The notes: generated from the letters alone by a model not told the origin. A DNA stretch of 64,000 nt from Tranquillimonas alkanivorans (GCF_900115595.1 NZ_FOXA01000008.1:1-64000), one strand, 5' to 3'; positions 43,201-52,252 are shown, counted from the stretch's first letter. Program-made: numbers and translations.

Positions 43201-43953
43201 TCACCGCCCGATCAACGCGAACCGCATCAACCCCGCCCGGCGCGCGAACTCGGACTGAACCAGCCGCCCCTCGGCCACTCGCCCCGGCTCCTCCGCCGCC
43301 TGGCCCAGCAGCGCCCCGGCCCGCCACGCGGGCAGCACCGCCGGCCGGGCCACCCGGCTCACCCGCGCCCCGCGCAGCTGCTGCAAACCTTCGCGCGCCA
43401 GACGCTGCACGGCCTCGCCGCGCCCGTCGGCGAGCGGTCGCCGCCCCCGCGCCTCGAGTTCCGGGATCGCCAGGAACCAGTTCGCGAGCCCCTGCGCCTG
43501 CGCCACGCGCCGCACTTCCGGCTGGTCGTCCTCGGCCGCTCCCAGTGCCCGCGCCGCCACCCACATCAGGTGCCCGGCGGTGGCGTCGAGATAGGCCCAG
43601 AACGCCGCCTCGTCCTCGAACGGCTCGCCCTCGATATCCCGCCGCCGCGCCTCGATCAGATCGTCCAGCAGCCGCGCGCCCTCGGCGTCCAGCACCTCCG
43701 ACAGCGGCCCCACGACCTCGTGCCGCCGCACGTTGCTGCCCGAGGCGATCTCCTCCAGCGCGTCCCGCCACCACTGCAGACGCATCTCGGCGATCATCGG
43801 CTCCTGCGTCACCCAGGGCGCGCGCGCGACTTCGAGGTTGAAGGCATAGACCGGGAACAGCACGTCCCGCGCCGCCGGGGGCGCCGCCATCGCGGCGAGG
43901 AAGCGGTCGGGATCGCCCCGCTCCACCAGCTCGGCGCAGGCCTGCAGCGTCAC
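43201..43953 (-). CDS. Squalene/phytoene synthase-fold protein, NDUFAF6-like
   Basis: The 250-residue protein has the isoprenyl synthase fold but not the first aspartate-rich motif. Where phytoene synthases have YAF...DD..D, this has VYAFNLEVARAPWVT (35-49), followed by MRLQWWRDALEEI. The same change is seen in mitochondrial NDUFAF6, a complex I assembly factor, so a respiratory-assembly role is more likely than terpenoid synthesis. The start is a GTG that overlaps the cimA stop as GTGA (43950-43953). Confidence 0.8.
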   Translation of the reverse strand: MTLQACAELVERGDPDRFLAAMAAPPAARDVLFPVYAFNLEVARAPWVTQEPMIAEMRLQWWRDALEEIASGSNVRRHEVVGPLSEVLDAEGARLLDDLIEARRRDIEGEPFEDEAAFWAYLDATAGHLMWVAARALGAAEDDQPEVRRVAQAQGLANWFLAIPELEARGRRPLADGRGEAVQRLAREGLQQLRGARVSRVARPAVLPAWRAGALLGQAAEEPGRVAEGRLVQSEFARRAGLMRFALIGR

Positions 43954-45575
43954 GCCGGCCGCTCCGGCGCACCGTCGCGCACGAGCTTCCAGTTGATCGC
44001 GTCCAGCAGCGCCTCGAACGAGGCATCCACGATGTTGGGCGACACGCCCACGGTGGACCAGCGCTTGCCGGTGGAATCCTCGCTGTCGATCACCACGCGC
44101 GTCACGGCCTCGGTCCCTCCTTGAGTGATCCGCACCTTGAAGTCCACCAGCCGCATGTCGTCGATATAGCCTTGATACGGCCCGAGGTCCTTGGCCAGCG
44201 CTTTGGCCAGCGCGTTCACCGGCCCCCGGTCGCTGCCGGTCTCGTCCATCGACTCGCTGACCGACAGCATTTTCTCCTCGCCCACCTTCACGACGACGAC
44301 CGCTTCCGAGAGCGAGATCATGCGGTTGTACTTGTTCTTCCGCCGCTCGACGGTCACGCGATAGCGCTTCACCTCGAAGAAATGCGGCAGCCGCCCCAGC
44401 GCCTCGCGCGCGACCAGCTCGAACGAGGCCTGCGCGGTGTCGTAGGAATACCCCTGCCCCTCGCGCGCCTTCACCTCCTCCAGGATACGCCCGAGCGCCG
44501 GATCGCCCTTCTCGACCTCCAGCCCCATGTCCAGAAGCCGCATCCGAAGGTTCGACTGCCCCGCCTGGTTCGACATCGGCACGATGCGCGCGTTGCCCAC
44601 CAGCGACGGCTCGACATGCTCGTAGGTCGTCGGATCCTTCAGGATGGCACTCGCGTGCAGCCCCGCCTTGTGCGCGAAGGCCGAGGCACCGACGTAGGGC
44701 GCCGTGCGCAGCGGCACCCGGTTCAGGATGTCGTCGAGCATCCGGCTGGTGCGCGTCAGCCGCGCCAGCGCCTCCTCCGTCACCCCGATCTCGAACCGGC
44801 TGCGGTACGGCTCCTTGAGCAGCAGCGTCGGGATCAGCGTCGTCAGGTTCGCGTTGCCGCAGCGCTCGCCCAGCCCGTTGAGCGTGCCCTGCACCTGCCG
44901 CGCGCCCGCATCGACGGCCGCCAGCGTGTTCGCCACCGCGTTGCCCGTGTCGTCATGGGTGTGGATCCCGAGCTTGTCTCCCGGCACCCCGCCCGCGATC
45001 ACCTCGCACACGATCCGGCCCACCTCGCGCGGCAGCGTCCCGCCGTTCGTGTCGCACAACACGATCCACCGCGCCCCGGCCTCCAGCGCCGCCAGCAGGC
45101 ATTTCAGCGCGTAGTCGGGGTTCGCCTTCCACCCGTCGAAGAAATGCTCGGCGTCGAGCAGCGTCTCGCGCCCCTCGTCAACGCAATGCGCGACCGAGGC
45201 GCGGATGTTCTCGAGGTTCTCCTCCAGCGTGATCCCCAGCGCCGTCTCGACGTGGAAATCATGCGTCTTGCCCACGAGACACACCGCCGGCGTGCCCGCA
45301 TTCAGCACACCCGCCAGCACATCGTCATTCGCCGCCGACCGCCCGGCCCGCTTGGTCATCCCGAAGGCGGTGAAGGTCGCCCGCAGCGCCGGCGCCTCCT
45401 CGAAAAACTCCGAATCCGTCGGGTTCGCCCCCGGCCATCCGCCCTCGACGTAATCCACCCCGAGCGCGTCCAGCGCCTCGGCGATCTTGCGCTTCTCGGG
45501 CGTCGAGAACTGCACACCGTGCGTCTGCTGCCCGTCGCGCAGCGTCGTGTCGAACAGGAACAATCGCTCCGTCAT
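43950..45575 (-). CDS. cimA: (R)-citramalate synthase
   Basis: CimA condenses pyruvate with acetyl-CoA to citramalate, a threonine-independent entry to isoleucine. The 541-residue protein has the HMGL-like TIM barrel start FLFDTTLRDGQQTHGVQFS, VDYVEGGWPGANPTDSEFF, VLCDTNGGTLPREV and LGIHTHDDTGNAVANTLAAV. A C-terminal LeuA-type regulatory dimerisation domain follows (VDFKVRITQGGTEAVTRVVID). The citramalate rather than isopropylmalate assignment rests on EGGWPGANP and length. It lies downstream of cysS. Confidence 0.93.
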   Translation of the reverse strand: MTERLFLFDTTLRDGQQTHGVQFSTPEKRKIAEALDALGVDYVEGGWPGANPTDSEFFEEAPALRATFTAFGMTKRAGRSAANDDVLAGVLNAGTPAVCLVGKTHDFHVETALGITLEENLENIRASVAHCVDEGRETLLDAEHFFDGWKANPDYALKCLLAALEAGARWIVLCDTNGGTLPREVGRIVCEVIAGGVPGDKLGIHTHDDTGNAVANTLAAVDAGARQVQGTLNGLGERCGNANLTTLIPTLLLKEPYRSRFEIGVTEEALARLTRTSRMLDDILNRVPLRTAPYVGASAFAHKAGLHASAILKDPTTYEHVEPSLVGNARIVPMSNQAGQSNLRMRLLDMGLEVEKGDPALGRILEEVKAREGQGYSYDTAQASFELVAREALGRLPHFFEVKRYRVTVERRKNKYNRMISLSEAVVVVKVGEEKMLSVSESMDETGSDRGPVNALAKALAKDLGPYQGYIDDMRLVDFKVRITQGGTEAVTRVVIDSEDSTGKRWSTVGVSPNIVDASFEALLDAINWKLVRDGAPERPA

Positions 45576-45591
45576 GCTCCTGCTTCCCCCT

Positions 45592-45657
45592 CATCTTTGT
45601 TCGATAAATATCCTCGGGGGGGCGTCCCGCCGGGACGCGGGGGGCAGACAGCCCCCC
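45592..45657 (-). repeat. Hairpin-rich intergenic repeat, copy C
   Basis: On the minus strand: GGGGGGC/GCCCCCC hairpin (45639-45657), GCGTCCC-GGC-GGGACGC hairpin (45622-45638), then CCCCCCGAGGATATTT and a degenerate AAAGATG end. It separates the cysS stop from the cimA start. Confidence 0.75.
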
Positions 45658-45696
45658 TCCCGCACCCGGCCGGGTGCACGAGGCGTGTCACCCCTC

Positions 45697-47070
45697 TCAC
45701 CGCAACCCCTCCAGCGCCGCCGGGTCGAAATCCGTCGCCAGCTCCCACACGGCCCCCTCGGGCGTGTCCTTCACGATCACCCCGGCCCGCGCGAACCCGT
45801 CGCGCAACGCATCGGCCCGCGCGAAGTCCTTCGCCTTCCGAGCCGCCGTCCGCTCCGCCACCAGCGTGTCCACCAGCTCCTTCACCCCGGCATCCACCGG
45901 CGACTCCTTGGCCCAAAGCGGCACCCCGCCGTCAAGGAAACCCAGCAGCGTCAGCGCCGCAGCCAGCCCCTCCACATCCTTCGCCCGATACAACTCATGC
46001 ATCGCCGTCAGCGCCCCGTGGACGTTCAGGTCGTCCGCCACCGGCTCCAGCACCGCCGCCGGCACCGTGCCCGGCGCCACGCCGTCCACCGCGGCATACC
46101 ACTTGCGCAGCGTCGCCTCGGCTTCCTTCGCCTTCTCCGCCGTCCAGTCCATCGGCTTGCGGTAGTGGGTCGAGAGGAACACGAAGCGGATCACCTCGCC
46201 TCTCACGCCCTGGTCCAGCAGGTCGCGCACGGTGAAGAAGTTGCCGAGCGACTTCGACATCTTCCGCCCCTCGACCTGCAGCATCTCGTTGTGCAGCCAG
46301 ACCCGCGCGAACTGCCCCTCGGGATGGGCGCAGCAGGATTGCGCGATCTCGTTCTCGTGGTGCGGGAACATCAGATCGTTGCCGCCGCCGTGAATGTCGA
46401 AGCTCTCGCCCAGCAGCTCGAAGGACATGGCCGAGCACTCGATGTGCCAGCCCGGCCGCCCCCGGCCCCAGGGGCTGTCCCAGCCCGGCAGGTCCGGCGA
46501 GGACGGCTTCCACAGCACGAAGTCCATCGGGTTGCGCTTGTAGGGCGCGACCTCGACCCGCGCGCCGGCGATCATGTCCTCGACCGTCCGCCCCGACAGC
46601 CGGCCATAGTCGCGATAGCTCTCCACCGCGAACAGCACGTGCCCCTCGGCCTCATAGGCGTGGCCCTTCGCGATCAGGTCCTCGATCATCGCGATCATCT
46701 GCGGGATATAGGCGGTCGCGCGCGGCATGTGGTCGGGCTCGAGCGTGCCGAGCGCACCCATGTCCTCGAGGTACCAGCGCGTGGTCTCCTCGGTGATCTC
46801 GCCGATCGACCGCCCGCTCTCGGCGGCGCGCGCGTTGATCTTGTCATCCACGTCGGTGAAGTTGCGGACATAGCTGACGTGATCCGGCCCGTAGACCTCG
46901 CGCAGCAGGCGATAGAGCACGTCGAACACGATCACCGGCCGCGCGTTGCCCAGATGCGCCCGGTCATAGACGGTGGGCCCGCAGACATACATCCGCACGT
47001 TCCCCGGATCGATCGGCTCGAAGACCTCCTTCGCGCGCGTCCTGGTGTTGTGAAGCCTGATCTCGGTCAT
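45697..47070 (-). CDS. cysS: Cysteinyl-tRNA synthetase
   Basis: CysRS charges tRNA-Cys. The 457-residue class I enzyme has [21 protein letters not shown] (zinc cysteine and HIGH motif), the zinc-site segment [25 protein letters not shown] and the [13 protein letters not shown] (KMSKS) motif. The C-terminal DALR domain is present. It starts at ATG 47070. A 13-codon reading frame 76 bases upstream may be a leader peptide; cimA and the NDUFAF6-like gene follow on the same strand. Confidence 0.97.
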   Translation of the reverse strand: MTEIRLHNTRTRAKEVFEPIDPGNVRMYVCGPTVYDRAHLGNARPVIVFDVLYRLLREVYGPDHVSYVRNFTDVDDKINARAAESGRSIGEITEETTRWYLEDMGALGTLEPDHMPRATAYIPQMIAMIEDLIAKGHAYEAEGHVLFAVESYRDYGRLSGRTVEDMIAGARVEVAPYKRNPMDFVLWKPSSPDLPGWDSPWGRGRPGWHIECSAMSFELLGESFDIHGGGNDLMFPHHENEIAQSCCAHPEGQFARVWLHNEMLQVEGRKMSKSLGNFFTVRDLLDQGVRGEVIRFVFLSTHYRKPMDWTAEKAKEAEATLRKWYAAVDGVAPGTVPAAVLEPVADDLNVHGALTAMHELYRAKDVEGLAAALTLLGFLDGGVPLWAKESPVDAGVKELVDTLVAERTAARKAKDFARADALRDGFARAGVIVKDTPEGAVWELATDFDPAALEGLR

Positions 47071-47145
47071 GTCTCGTCCCTTCGCGGGGTCCGCGGCGGG
47101 CGTATCACCTCGACATGAAGACGAAAAGACCGGCCCGCCGACGGA

Positions 47146-47187
47146 TCAGCGGGTAATGATGCAGCGAATGATGGCCAGCTCGGTCAT
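47146..47187 (-). CDS. Possible 13-residue leader peptide upstream of cysS
   Basis: An ATG-initiated frame encodes MTELAIIRCIITR followed by TGA, 75 bases before the cysS start. Four of thirteen residues are isoleucine and one is cysteine, grouped as IIRCIIT. The downstream unit makes Cys-tRNA and the isoleucine precursor citramalate, so ribosome-mediated attenuation is conceivable. Only a weak ribosome binding site and a modest CCCGC/GCGGG hairpin before TCTTTTC are seen. Confidence 0.3.
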   Translation of the reverse strand: MTELAIIRCIITR

Positions 47188-47339
47188 GCCGCTCGTCTAG
47201 CACCCGCCACGCCCCGGCGCAAGAAACCGCGCCGCGGGGGGGTTCCTCTTGCTGGAAATACTCCCGCCGGAGGCGTCGCGCCGGGCATCGCCCGGCGCCA
47301 ATCGGAAGCGTGCGCCGCAAGGCGCTCATTCAGGAAACG

Positions 47340-48116
47340 TCACCGCCCCTCGTAGGAGGCCGCCCGCTTCTCCAGGAACGCCAGCACGCCCTCGCGGAAA
47401 TCCCGCGTCTGGCCGCAATCGCCCTGCAACCGCGCCTCGAGCGCAAGCTGCCCGTCCACGTCGTTCGAAAACGACTGCCGCAGCGCCTCCTTCACGTGGG
47501 CATAGGCGACGGTGGGGCCATTCGCCAGCGTCGCGGCCCGGCCGCGCCAATGCGCGTCGAACGTCTCGTCGGCCACCGCCTCCCAGATCATTCCCCAGTC
47601 CGAGGCCTGCCGCGCCGTGATCGGCTCGGCGAACAGTGCCGCGCCCATGGCCTTGGCGAAGCCCATCTGCCGGGGCAGCCAGTACGTGCCCCCGGCGTCC
47701 GGGATCAGCCCGATGCGGGTGAAGGCCTGCACGAAGACCGCCGATTCGGCCGCGATCACCACGTCGCAGGCCAGCGCCAGGTTCGCTCCCGCCCCGGCCG
47801 CCGCGCCGTTGACGGCGGCGATGGTCGGGATCGGGCAGTCGAAGATCGCCTTGAGCATCGGCTCGTACTCGTCCCTCAGCGTCCGCTCCAGGTCGAGGCT
47901 CGCCGCGTTGCCGCCGTCGCCCAGATCCTGGCCCGAGCAGAAGGCCCGTCCCTCGCCGGTCATCACCAGCGCCCGCGCCGACTTCGCGGCCTCCTTCACG
48001 GCATGCAGGAGCTCGGCCCGCATCTGCGAGTTCAGCGCGTTCATCTTGTCGGGCCGGTTCAGGGTGAGGATGGCGAGCCCGTCGCTCTCCTCCAGGCGGA
48101 TGGTCTGGTACTCCAT
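47340..48116 (-). CDS. Enoyl-CoA hydratase/isomerase family protein (PaaG-like)
   Basis: The 258-residue crotonase-fold enzyme has ILTLNRPDKMNALNSQM, the oxyanion-hole region GRAFCSGQDLGDGG, AAVNGAAAGAGANLALACD and FTRIGLIPDAGGTYWLPR, where an aspartate replaces the second catalytic glutamate as in PaaG-type isomerases. It could be a 2-(1,2-epoxy-dihydrophenyl)acetyl-CoA isomerase, but no other phenylacetate gene is nearby. Start ATG 48116 follows GAGGAGAG. Confidence 0.88.
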   Translation of the reverse strand: MEYQTIRLEESDGLAILTLNRPDKMNALNSQMRAELLHAVKEAAKSARALVMTGEGRAFCSGQDLGDGGNAASLDLERTLRDEYEPMLKAIFDCPIPTIAAVNGAAAGAGANLALACDVVIAAESAVFVQAFTRIGLIPDAGGTYWLPRQMGFAKAMGAALFAEPITARQASDWGMIWEAVADETFDAHWRGRAATLANGPTVAYAHVKEALRQSFSNDVDGQLALEARLQGDCGQTRDFREGVLAFLEKRAASYEGR

Positions 48117-48186
48117 GGGGCTCTCCTCGTCCTCGTCTCGCCCCATAGATACCCCAGCCTGCCCCGGGAGAAAGCGGAACGCCCCG

Positions 48187-48636
48187 TCAGGACTTCAGGA
48201 TCTCGTCCAGTCGCGCCTTCTCGGCCTCGCTCAGGTCGTCCGCCGGGGCCTCGGCGCGCCGCCGCCGACGCACGTAGAAGCCCGCCAGAACCATCGCCAG
48301 CACCAGCATCGCCGGCCCCGCGCCCCACAGGATCAGGTTCGCGCCGCGGGCATTGGGCTGCAGAAGGACGTATTCGCCGTAGCGGTCGGTGACGTAGGCG
48401 ATCACCTCGTCGTTGGTGTCGCCCGCCACCAGCCGCTCGCGCACCAGAAGCCGCAGGTCGCGCGCCAGGTCGGCGTTGGACTCGTCGATGTTCTCGTTGC
48501 GGCAGACGAGACACCGCAGGCCCTGCGACAGCTCGCGCGCCCGCGCCTCCAGCGCCGGGTCGTCGAGGATCTCGTCGGGCTGGACGGCAAGGACCGGCCC
48601 GGCCAGCAGGCAGAGGATCAGGATCAGCCGTTTCAT
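48187..48636 (-). CDS. ccmH: Cytochrome c-type biogenesis protein CcmH
   Basis: CcmH reduces the haem-binding cysteines of apocytochrome c in the periplasm. The 149-residue protein has a signal/anchor (LILILCLLAGPVLA), the redox motif LRCLVCRNENIDESNADLA (CxxC), and a C-terminal membrane helix (LILWGAGPAMLVLAMVLAGF) with a basic tail. Its start overlaps the ccmF stop as ATGA, so the two are co-translated. The TPR-containing CcmI part is not present here. Confidence 0.95.
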   Translation of the reverse strand: MKRLILILCLLAGPVLAVQPDEILDDPALEARARELSQGLRCLVCRNENIDESNADLARDLRLLVRERLVAGDTNDEVIAYVTDRYGEYVLLQPNARGANLILWGAGPAMLVLAMVLAGFYVRRRRRAEAPADDLSEAEKARLDEILKS

Positions 48637-50609
48637 TCCGCCGGCACCCCGTCCCGCACCGCCTGCTTGCGCGCGCCCGCGGCCACGCGGTAGCGCCGGT
48701 CCGACAGGCTGAGCACCCCGCCGAGCGCCATGATGATCGCGCCGGCCCAGATCCAGTTGGCGAAGGGCTTGATATAGATCCGCACGGCCCAGCCGCCTGC
48801 GTCCTGCGCGTCTCCGATCACGACATAGAGGTCCCGCAACACGCCGTTGTCGATCGCGGCCTCGGTCGTCGGCATGCGCGCCACGGGATAGTCCCGCTTC
48901 TCGGGATAAAGCCGCGCCACCTCGCGCCCGTTCCGGGCGAGCGTCATCTCGGCCATAGTCGAGATGTAGTTCGGCCCCTGCACACGCTCGACCCCTTCAA
49001 GCGTGACCTCGTAACCGGCGACTTCGAACGGCGCGCCGACCTGCGCCACCCGGATATCCTCGACCTGCCAGGCGGTCATCGCGGCGATCCCGAAGAGGGT
49101 AATGCCCAGGCCCGAATGCGCCACGGCCTTGCCCCAGTCGGCCCGCGGCAGCCGCGCCAGCCGGCCGGCCTTCGAAGCCAGTCCGCCGCGCCCGGTCCGC
49201 GACCAGACATCCACGGCCGCGCCCAGCACCAGCCAGGCCGCCAGGATCGCGCCCACCGGCGCCAGCGCCGACCGACCCGTCTGCACCGCCCAGACCAGCG
49301 CGCCAAGCGCCACGCTCAGCGCCAGAACGCCCCAGAGCGGCTTCATCACGCGCCCCATCCTCGCGCGCTTCCACGGCATCATCGCACCGATGGGCAGGAT
49401 CATCGCCAGCACCACCATGAACGGCGTGAACGCGGCGTTGAAGAACGGCGCCCCGACCGACAGCTTCCGGTCGAAGGCCAGTTCCGCCACCAGCGGCCAG
49501 ACGGTGCCGATGAAGACCACGAAGGCCGCGACCGCCAGCAGCACGTTGTTGGCCACCAGCGCAGATTCGCGGCTCAGCATCCCGAACACGCCCTTGGCCT
49601 CCATCGCGCCCGCCCGCGCGGCATAAAGCGTCAGCGCTCCACCCATGAAGATTCCGAGGATGATCAGGATGAAGACGCCCCGGTCGGGGTCGTTGGCGAA
49701 GGCGTGCACGCTCGTCAGCACGCCCGAGCGCACGATGAACGTCCCGATCAGCGAGAACCCGAAGGCCAGGATCGCCAGCAGGATGGTCCAGCTCTTCAGC
49801 GCCTCGCGCTTTTCGACCACGATGGCCGAGTGCAGCAGCGCCGCCGCGATCAGCCAGGGCATGAACGAGGCGTTCTCGACCGGGTCCCAGAACCAGAAAC
49901 CGCCCCAGCCCAGCTCGTAATACGCCCACCACGATCCCAGCGCGATGCCGATGGTCAGGAACAGCCAGGCCGCCAGCGTCCACGGCCGCACCCAGCGGCC
50001 CCAGGCGGCGTCGACCCGCCCCTCGATCAGCGCGGCGACGGCGAACGAGAACGACATCGAAAGCCCGACATAGCCGAGGTAGAGGAACGGCGGATGGAAG
50101 GCGAGCCCGGGGTCCTGCAGCAGCGGGTTCAGGTCCTGCCCGTCGAAGGGCGGCACCGCCACGCGCAGGAACGGGTTCGAGGTGAACAGGATGAAGGCCA
50201 GGAAGGCCACGCCGATCGCCGCCTGCACCGACAGAACTCGCGCCTTCAGCCGCTCGGGCAGCCCACCGCCGAACCACGACGCGCCCGCGCCGAAGAGCGC
50301 CAGGATCAGCACCCACAGCAGCATCGAGCCCTCGTGGTTCCCCCACACGCCCGTCACCTTGTAGAGCATGGGCTTGAGCGTGTGGCTGTTCTCGACCACC
50401 AGCCGGAGCGAGAAGTCCGAGGTCACGAAAGCATAGGTCAGCGCCGCGAACGAGAACGCCAGGAACAGGAATTGCGCGTTCGCCGCCGGCTCGGCCGCGG
50501 CCATCCAGCCGCGCCAGTTCTTTTGCGCGCCGATCATGGGCACGACCGTCTGCACGATGGCGACGACGAAGGCGAGGACGAGGGCGAAGTGGCCGAGTTC
50601 TACGATCAT
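48633..50609 (-). CDS. ccmF: Cytochrome c haem lyase subunit CcmF
   Basis: CcmF is the integral membrane core of the System I haem lyase. The 658-residue protein has about fifteen membrane spans and the tryptophan-rich WGGFWFWDPVENASFMPWL (WWD domain) that handles haem, with histidine ligands in GVWGNHEGSMLLW and HSAIVVEKRE. Start ATG 50609 (MIVELGHFALVLAF) fits the family; the longer frame adds 17 unlikely residues. It lies downstream of the lysis cassette across a 197-base gap. Confidence 0.96.
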   Translation of the reverse strand: MIVELGHFALVLAFVVAIVQTVVPMIGAQKNWRGWMAAAEPAANAQFLFLAFSFAALTYAFVTSDFSLRLVVENSHTLKPMLYKVTGVWGNHEGSMLLWVLILALFGAGASWFGGGLPERLKARVLSVQAAIGVAFLAFILFTSNPFLRVAVPPFDGQDLNPLLQDPGLAFHPPFLYLGYVGLSMSFSFAVAALIEGRVDAAWGRWVRPWTLAAWLFLTIGIALGSWWAYYELGWGGFWFWDPVENASFMPWLIAAALLHSAIVVEKREALKSWTILLAILAFGFSLIGTFIVRSGVLTSVHAFANDPDRGVFILIILGIFMGGALTLYAARAGAMEAKGVFGMLSRESALVANNVLLAVAAFVVFIGTVWPLVAELAFDRKLSVGAPFFNAAFTPFMVVLAMILPIGAMMPWKRARMGRVMKPLWGVLALSVALGALVWAVQTGRSALAPVGAILAAWLVLGAAVDVWSRTGRGGLASKAGRLARLPRADWGKAVAHSGLGITLFGIAAMTAWQVEDIRVAQVGAPFEVAGYEVTLEGVERVQGPNYISTMAEMTLARNGREVARLYPEKRDYPVARMPTTEAAIDNGVLRDLYVVIGDAQDAGGWAVRIYIKPFANWIWAGAIIMALGGVLSLSDRRYRVAAGARKQAVRDGVPAE

Positions 50610-50806
50610 GCCGCGCAGGATAGACCCCGCACCCCGCGGCAACAATGGCCCGCGCACCATGTCGCACCCGCAAGGGACGCGGGGCCGAAAGCTGTCACTC
50701 GCGCCGCTTCACTCCGCCCCCTCGGGCCAGACCGGCGCCGCGGGCGCAAATGCTTCTCAACGGTCTGCCACGGCAGAGACTGCGCCACCACGCCAATCGC
50801 GCGGTT

Positions 50807-50941
50807 CTACGGCCCCGAAAGCTCCCGCGTCACCGCGTCCAGCATGGCCGCCGCGGCCGCCCGGTTCCGCTCCACCGCCCGCGCCAGGCCGCGTCCGCAC
50901 AGGGTCCACCGCACCAGCCGCGCCACCCCGCGACGGATCAT
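50807..50941 (-). CDS. Small basic hypothetical protein at the end of the lysis cassette
   Basis: The 44-residue frame MIRRGVARLVRWTLCGRGLA... starts at an ATGA overlap with the preceding small membrane protein. It is arginine-rich and amphipathic. Coupled overlap is the main evidence that it is translated. I do not recognise a family. It may be part of the lysis function or a spurious frame in GC-rich DNA. Confidence 0.5.
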   Translation of the reverse strand: MIRRGVARLVRWTLCGRGLARAVERNRAAAAAMLDAVTRELSGP

Positions 50942-51123
50942 GCCGCCCGCTCCCGCGGCAGCCGTTCGCGGATCAATGTCGTCATCTCGATCAGCACCTC
51001 GGTGTTCTTGTCGAGCGAGGCGCGCGTCGCCTCGTCCTTCTGAAGGTCGCGGTAAAGCAGGTAGAACACCAGCAGCACCCACGGCCCGTGCTCGGACACG
51101 AGCTTGAGCAAAAGGTCATACAT
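50938..51123 (-). CDS. Small single-span membrane protein of the lysis cassette
   Basis: The 61-residue protein begins MYDLLLKLVSEHGPWVLLVFYLLYRDLQ, one membrane helix with a short N-terminal part. A charged helical tail follows (KDEATRASLDKNTEVLIEMTTLIRERLP), reminiscent of small holin-like or spanin-like proteins. It overlaps the holin gene by 8 bases and the next gene by 4, so it is translated as part of the cassette. A BhlA-type role is possible but unproven. Confidence 0.7.
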   Translation of the reverse strand: MYDLLLKLVSEHGPWVLLVFYLLYRDLQKDEATRASLDKNTEVLIEMTTLIRERLPRERAA

Positions 51124-51598
51124 TTCCGCGCCGCCAATCCTCGAGCGCGGCGTTGCGCTCGCCTTGCAGCTTCCGCGCCGCCAGCGCCCTCTCGGCAAGC
51201 GCGCGCCGGAACTCCTGCCCCTTCGCCTGGTGACGCGCGCCGAAATAGAACGACACGACCGCCCCCATCAGCCACCATAAGGGCTCGGGCACCAGCGCCA
51301 CGCCCTCCATCCGCGCCGCGAACCAGACCGGATCGGCCATCGCGCCGACGAACAGCCCCAGCGTCCCCAGCGCCAGCGCGGGGCGCGGAAGACGGTTTAC
51401 CGCATCCATCAACCGGTCGAAGCGGCCTCGTCGCCGCGCCGCGAACTCGGCGGCGAACTGCGCCAGCGCGGCCTCGCTCAGTTCCAGTTCGCGCACCGCC
51501 CGGTTCTCGGCGTTCTCGCGAAACACATGCGCCGTCTCGCGGAGCGCGGTCGCGCCCGTGCCGAAGGCCAGTGACATCACCCGCTCGATCAGCCCCAT
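51116..51598 (-). CDS. Holin family protein (GTA_holin_3TM type)
   Basis: The 160-residue protein starts MGLIERVMSLAFGTGATALRE and has two to three hydrophobic segments (ALALGTLGLFVGAMADPVWF and LWWLMGAVVSFYFGA) with a charged C-terminal helix. This matches the three-TM holins found with gene transfer agents of Rhodobacterales. It would form membrane pores that release the endolysin. Its start overlaps the muramidase stop by 10 bases. Confidence 0.82.
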   Translation of the reverse strand: MGLIERVMSLAFGTGATALRETAHVFRENAENRAVRELELSEAALAQFAAEFAARRRGRFDRLMDAVNRLPRPALALGTLGLFVGAMADPVWFAARMEGVALVPEPLWWLMGAVVSFYFGARHQAKGQEFRRALAERALAARKLQGERNAALEDWRRGNV

Positions 51599-52200
51599 GC
51601 CGACACCCGCTCGGCATGCTCGTCCTCGGTCAGGTGGTAGCGGGGCGAGATGAAATCCTCGGCCCGCCGAATCCAGCCTCCCTTCCCTCCGTCGCGGCGC
51701 ACAACGTACTTGCGGCTCGCCGGTCGGCGGTCGGCCAGGGCGTAGTAGTAGTTCCGCCGCGCGATGCCATAGGCGTCGGCCAAGTGGCGCGGGGCGGCCG
51801 CCTGCGCGAGTTCGGCCGCGCCGATGGTCTCGGGCCCGATGATCCCGTCCACGGCGATCCTCTGGCCCATCTCGTTCAGAAGTCTCTGAAGTATGACAAC
51901 GGCTTGCGTACCGGCATTGACGTACATGTCGAAGACGCTCGGGCGCAAATCGGCGGGGAGGTCGTCGATACGTGGTCGTCGATAGAAATGCTGGATCAGG
52001 ATGTCCCGCGCCCGGTCGCGCGACAGCAGCTTGACGTCCTCGGTGTCCACGTCACCGTCCGCGTCCAGGTCGATGCCCAGCCGACGCAGCGTGCCCAGCG
52101 TCACGCCGTGCTTGGTCGGCCCGCCCGGATCATCGGGATCGTTCGAAAAGCCGCCCTCCCGGGCGAGGATCTCGTCGGCAATGTCTTCGACGGTACGCAT
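51589..52200 (-). CDS. Holin-associated N-acetylmuramidase (GH108 endolysin)
   Basis: The 203-residue enzyme cleaves peptidoglycan glycan strands. The N-terminal GH108 domain has the catalytic glutamate in ILAREGGFSNDPDDPGGPTKHG. The C-terminal peptidoglycan-binding part has FDMYVNAGTQAVVILQRLLNE and VDGIIGPETIGAAE. There is no signal peptide, so export would need the holin, as in phage and GTA lysis systems. It lies between ccmE and the holin gene, outside any phage structural cluster. Confidence 0.88.
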   Translation of the reverse strand: MRTVEDIADEILAREGGFSNDPDDPGGPTKHGVTLGTLRRLGIDLDADGDVDTEDVKLLSRDRARDILIQHFYRRPRIDDLPADLRPSVFDMYVNAGTQAVVILQRLLNEMGQRIAVDGIIGPETIGAAELAQAAAPRHLADAYGIARRNYYYALADRRPASRKYVVRRDGGKGGWIRRAEDFISPRYHLTEDEHAERVSAWG

Positions 52201-52252
52201 GCCACAGCCCTTTCACGCATATTGAAGCGCGATTGAGGCTGCGGCCAAAGGA

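Noticed and set aside
43201-43953. Carotenoid or hopanoid synthesis gene
   Set aside because: The first aspartate-rich substrate motif is absent and no other carotenoid or hopanoid gene is nearby.
47236-47290. Fifth copy of the intergenic repeat upstream of cysS
   Set aside because: It has GGAAATACTCCCGCCGGAGGCG, which resembles part of the element, but the paired hairpins and AAGATG end are missing, so it is at most a decayed fragment.
47105-47329. 74-residue minus-strand frame upstream of cysS
   Set aside because: It has no ribosome binding site, arginine-rich shadow composition and runs across the non-coding gap.
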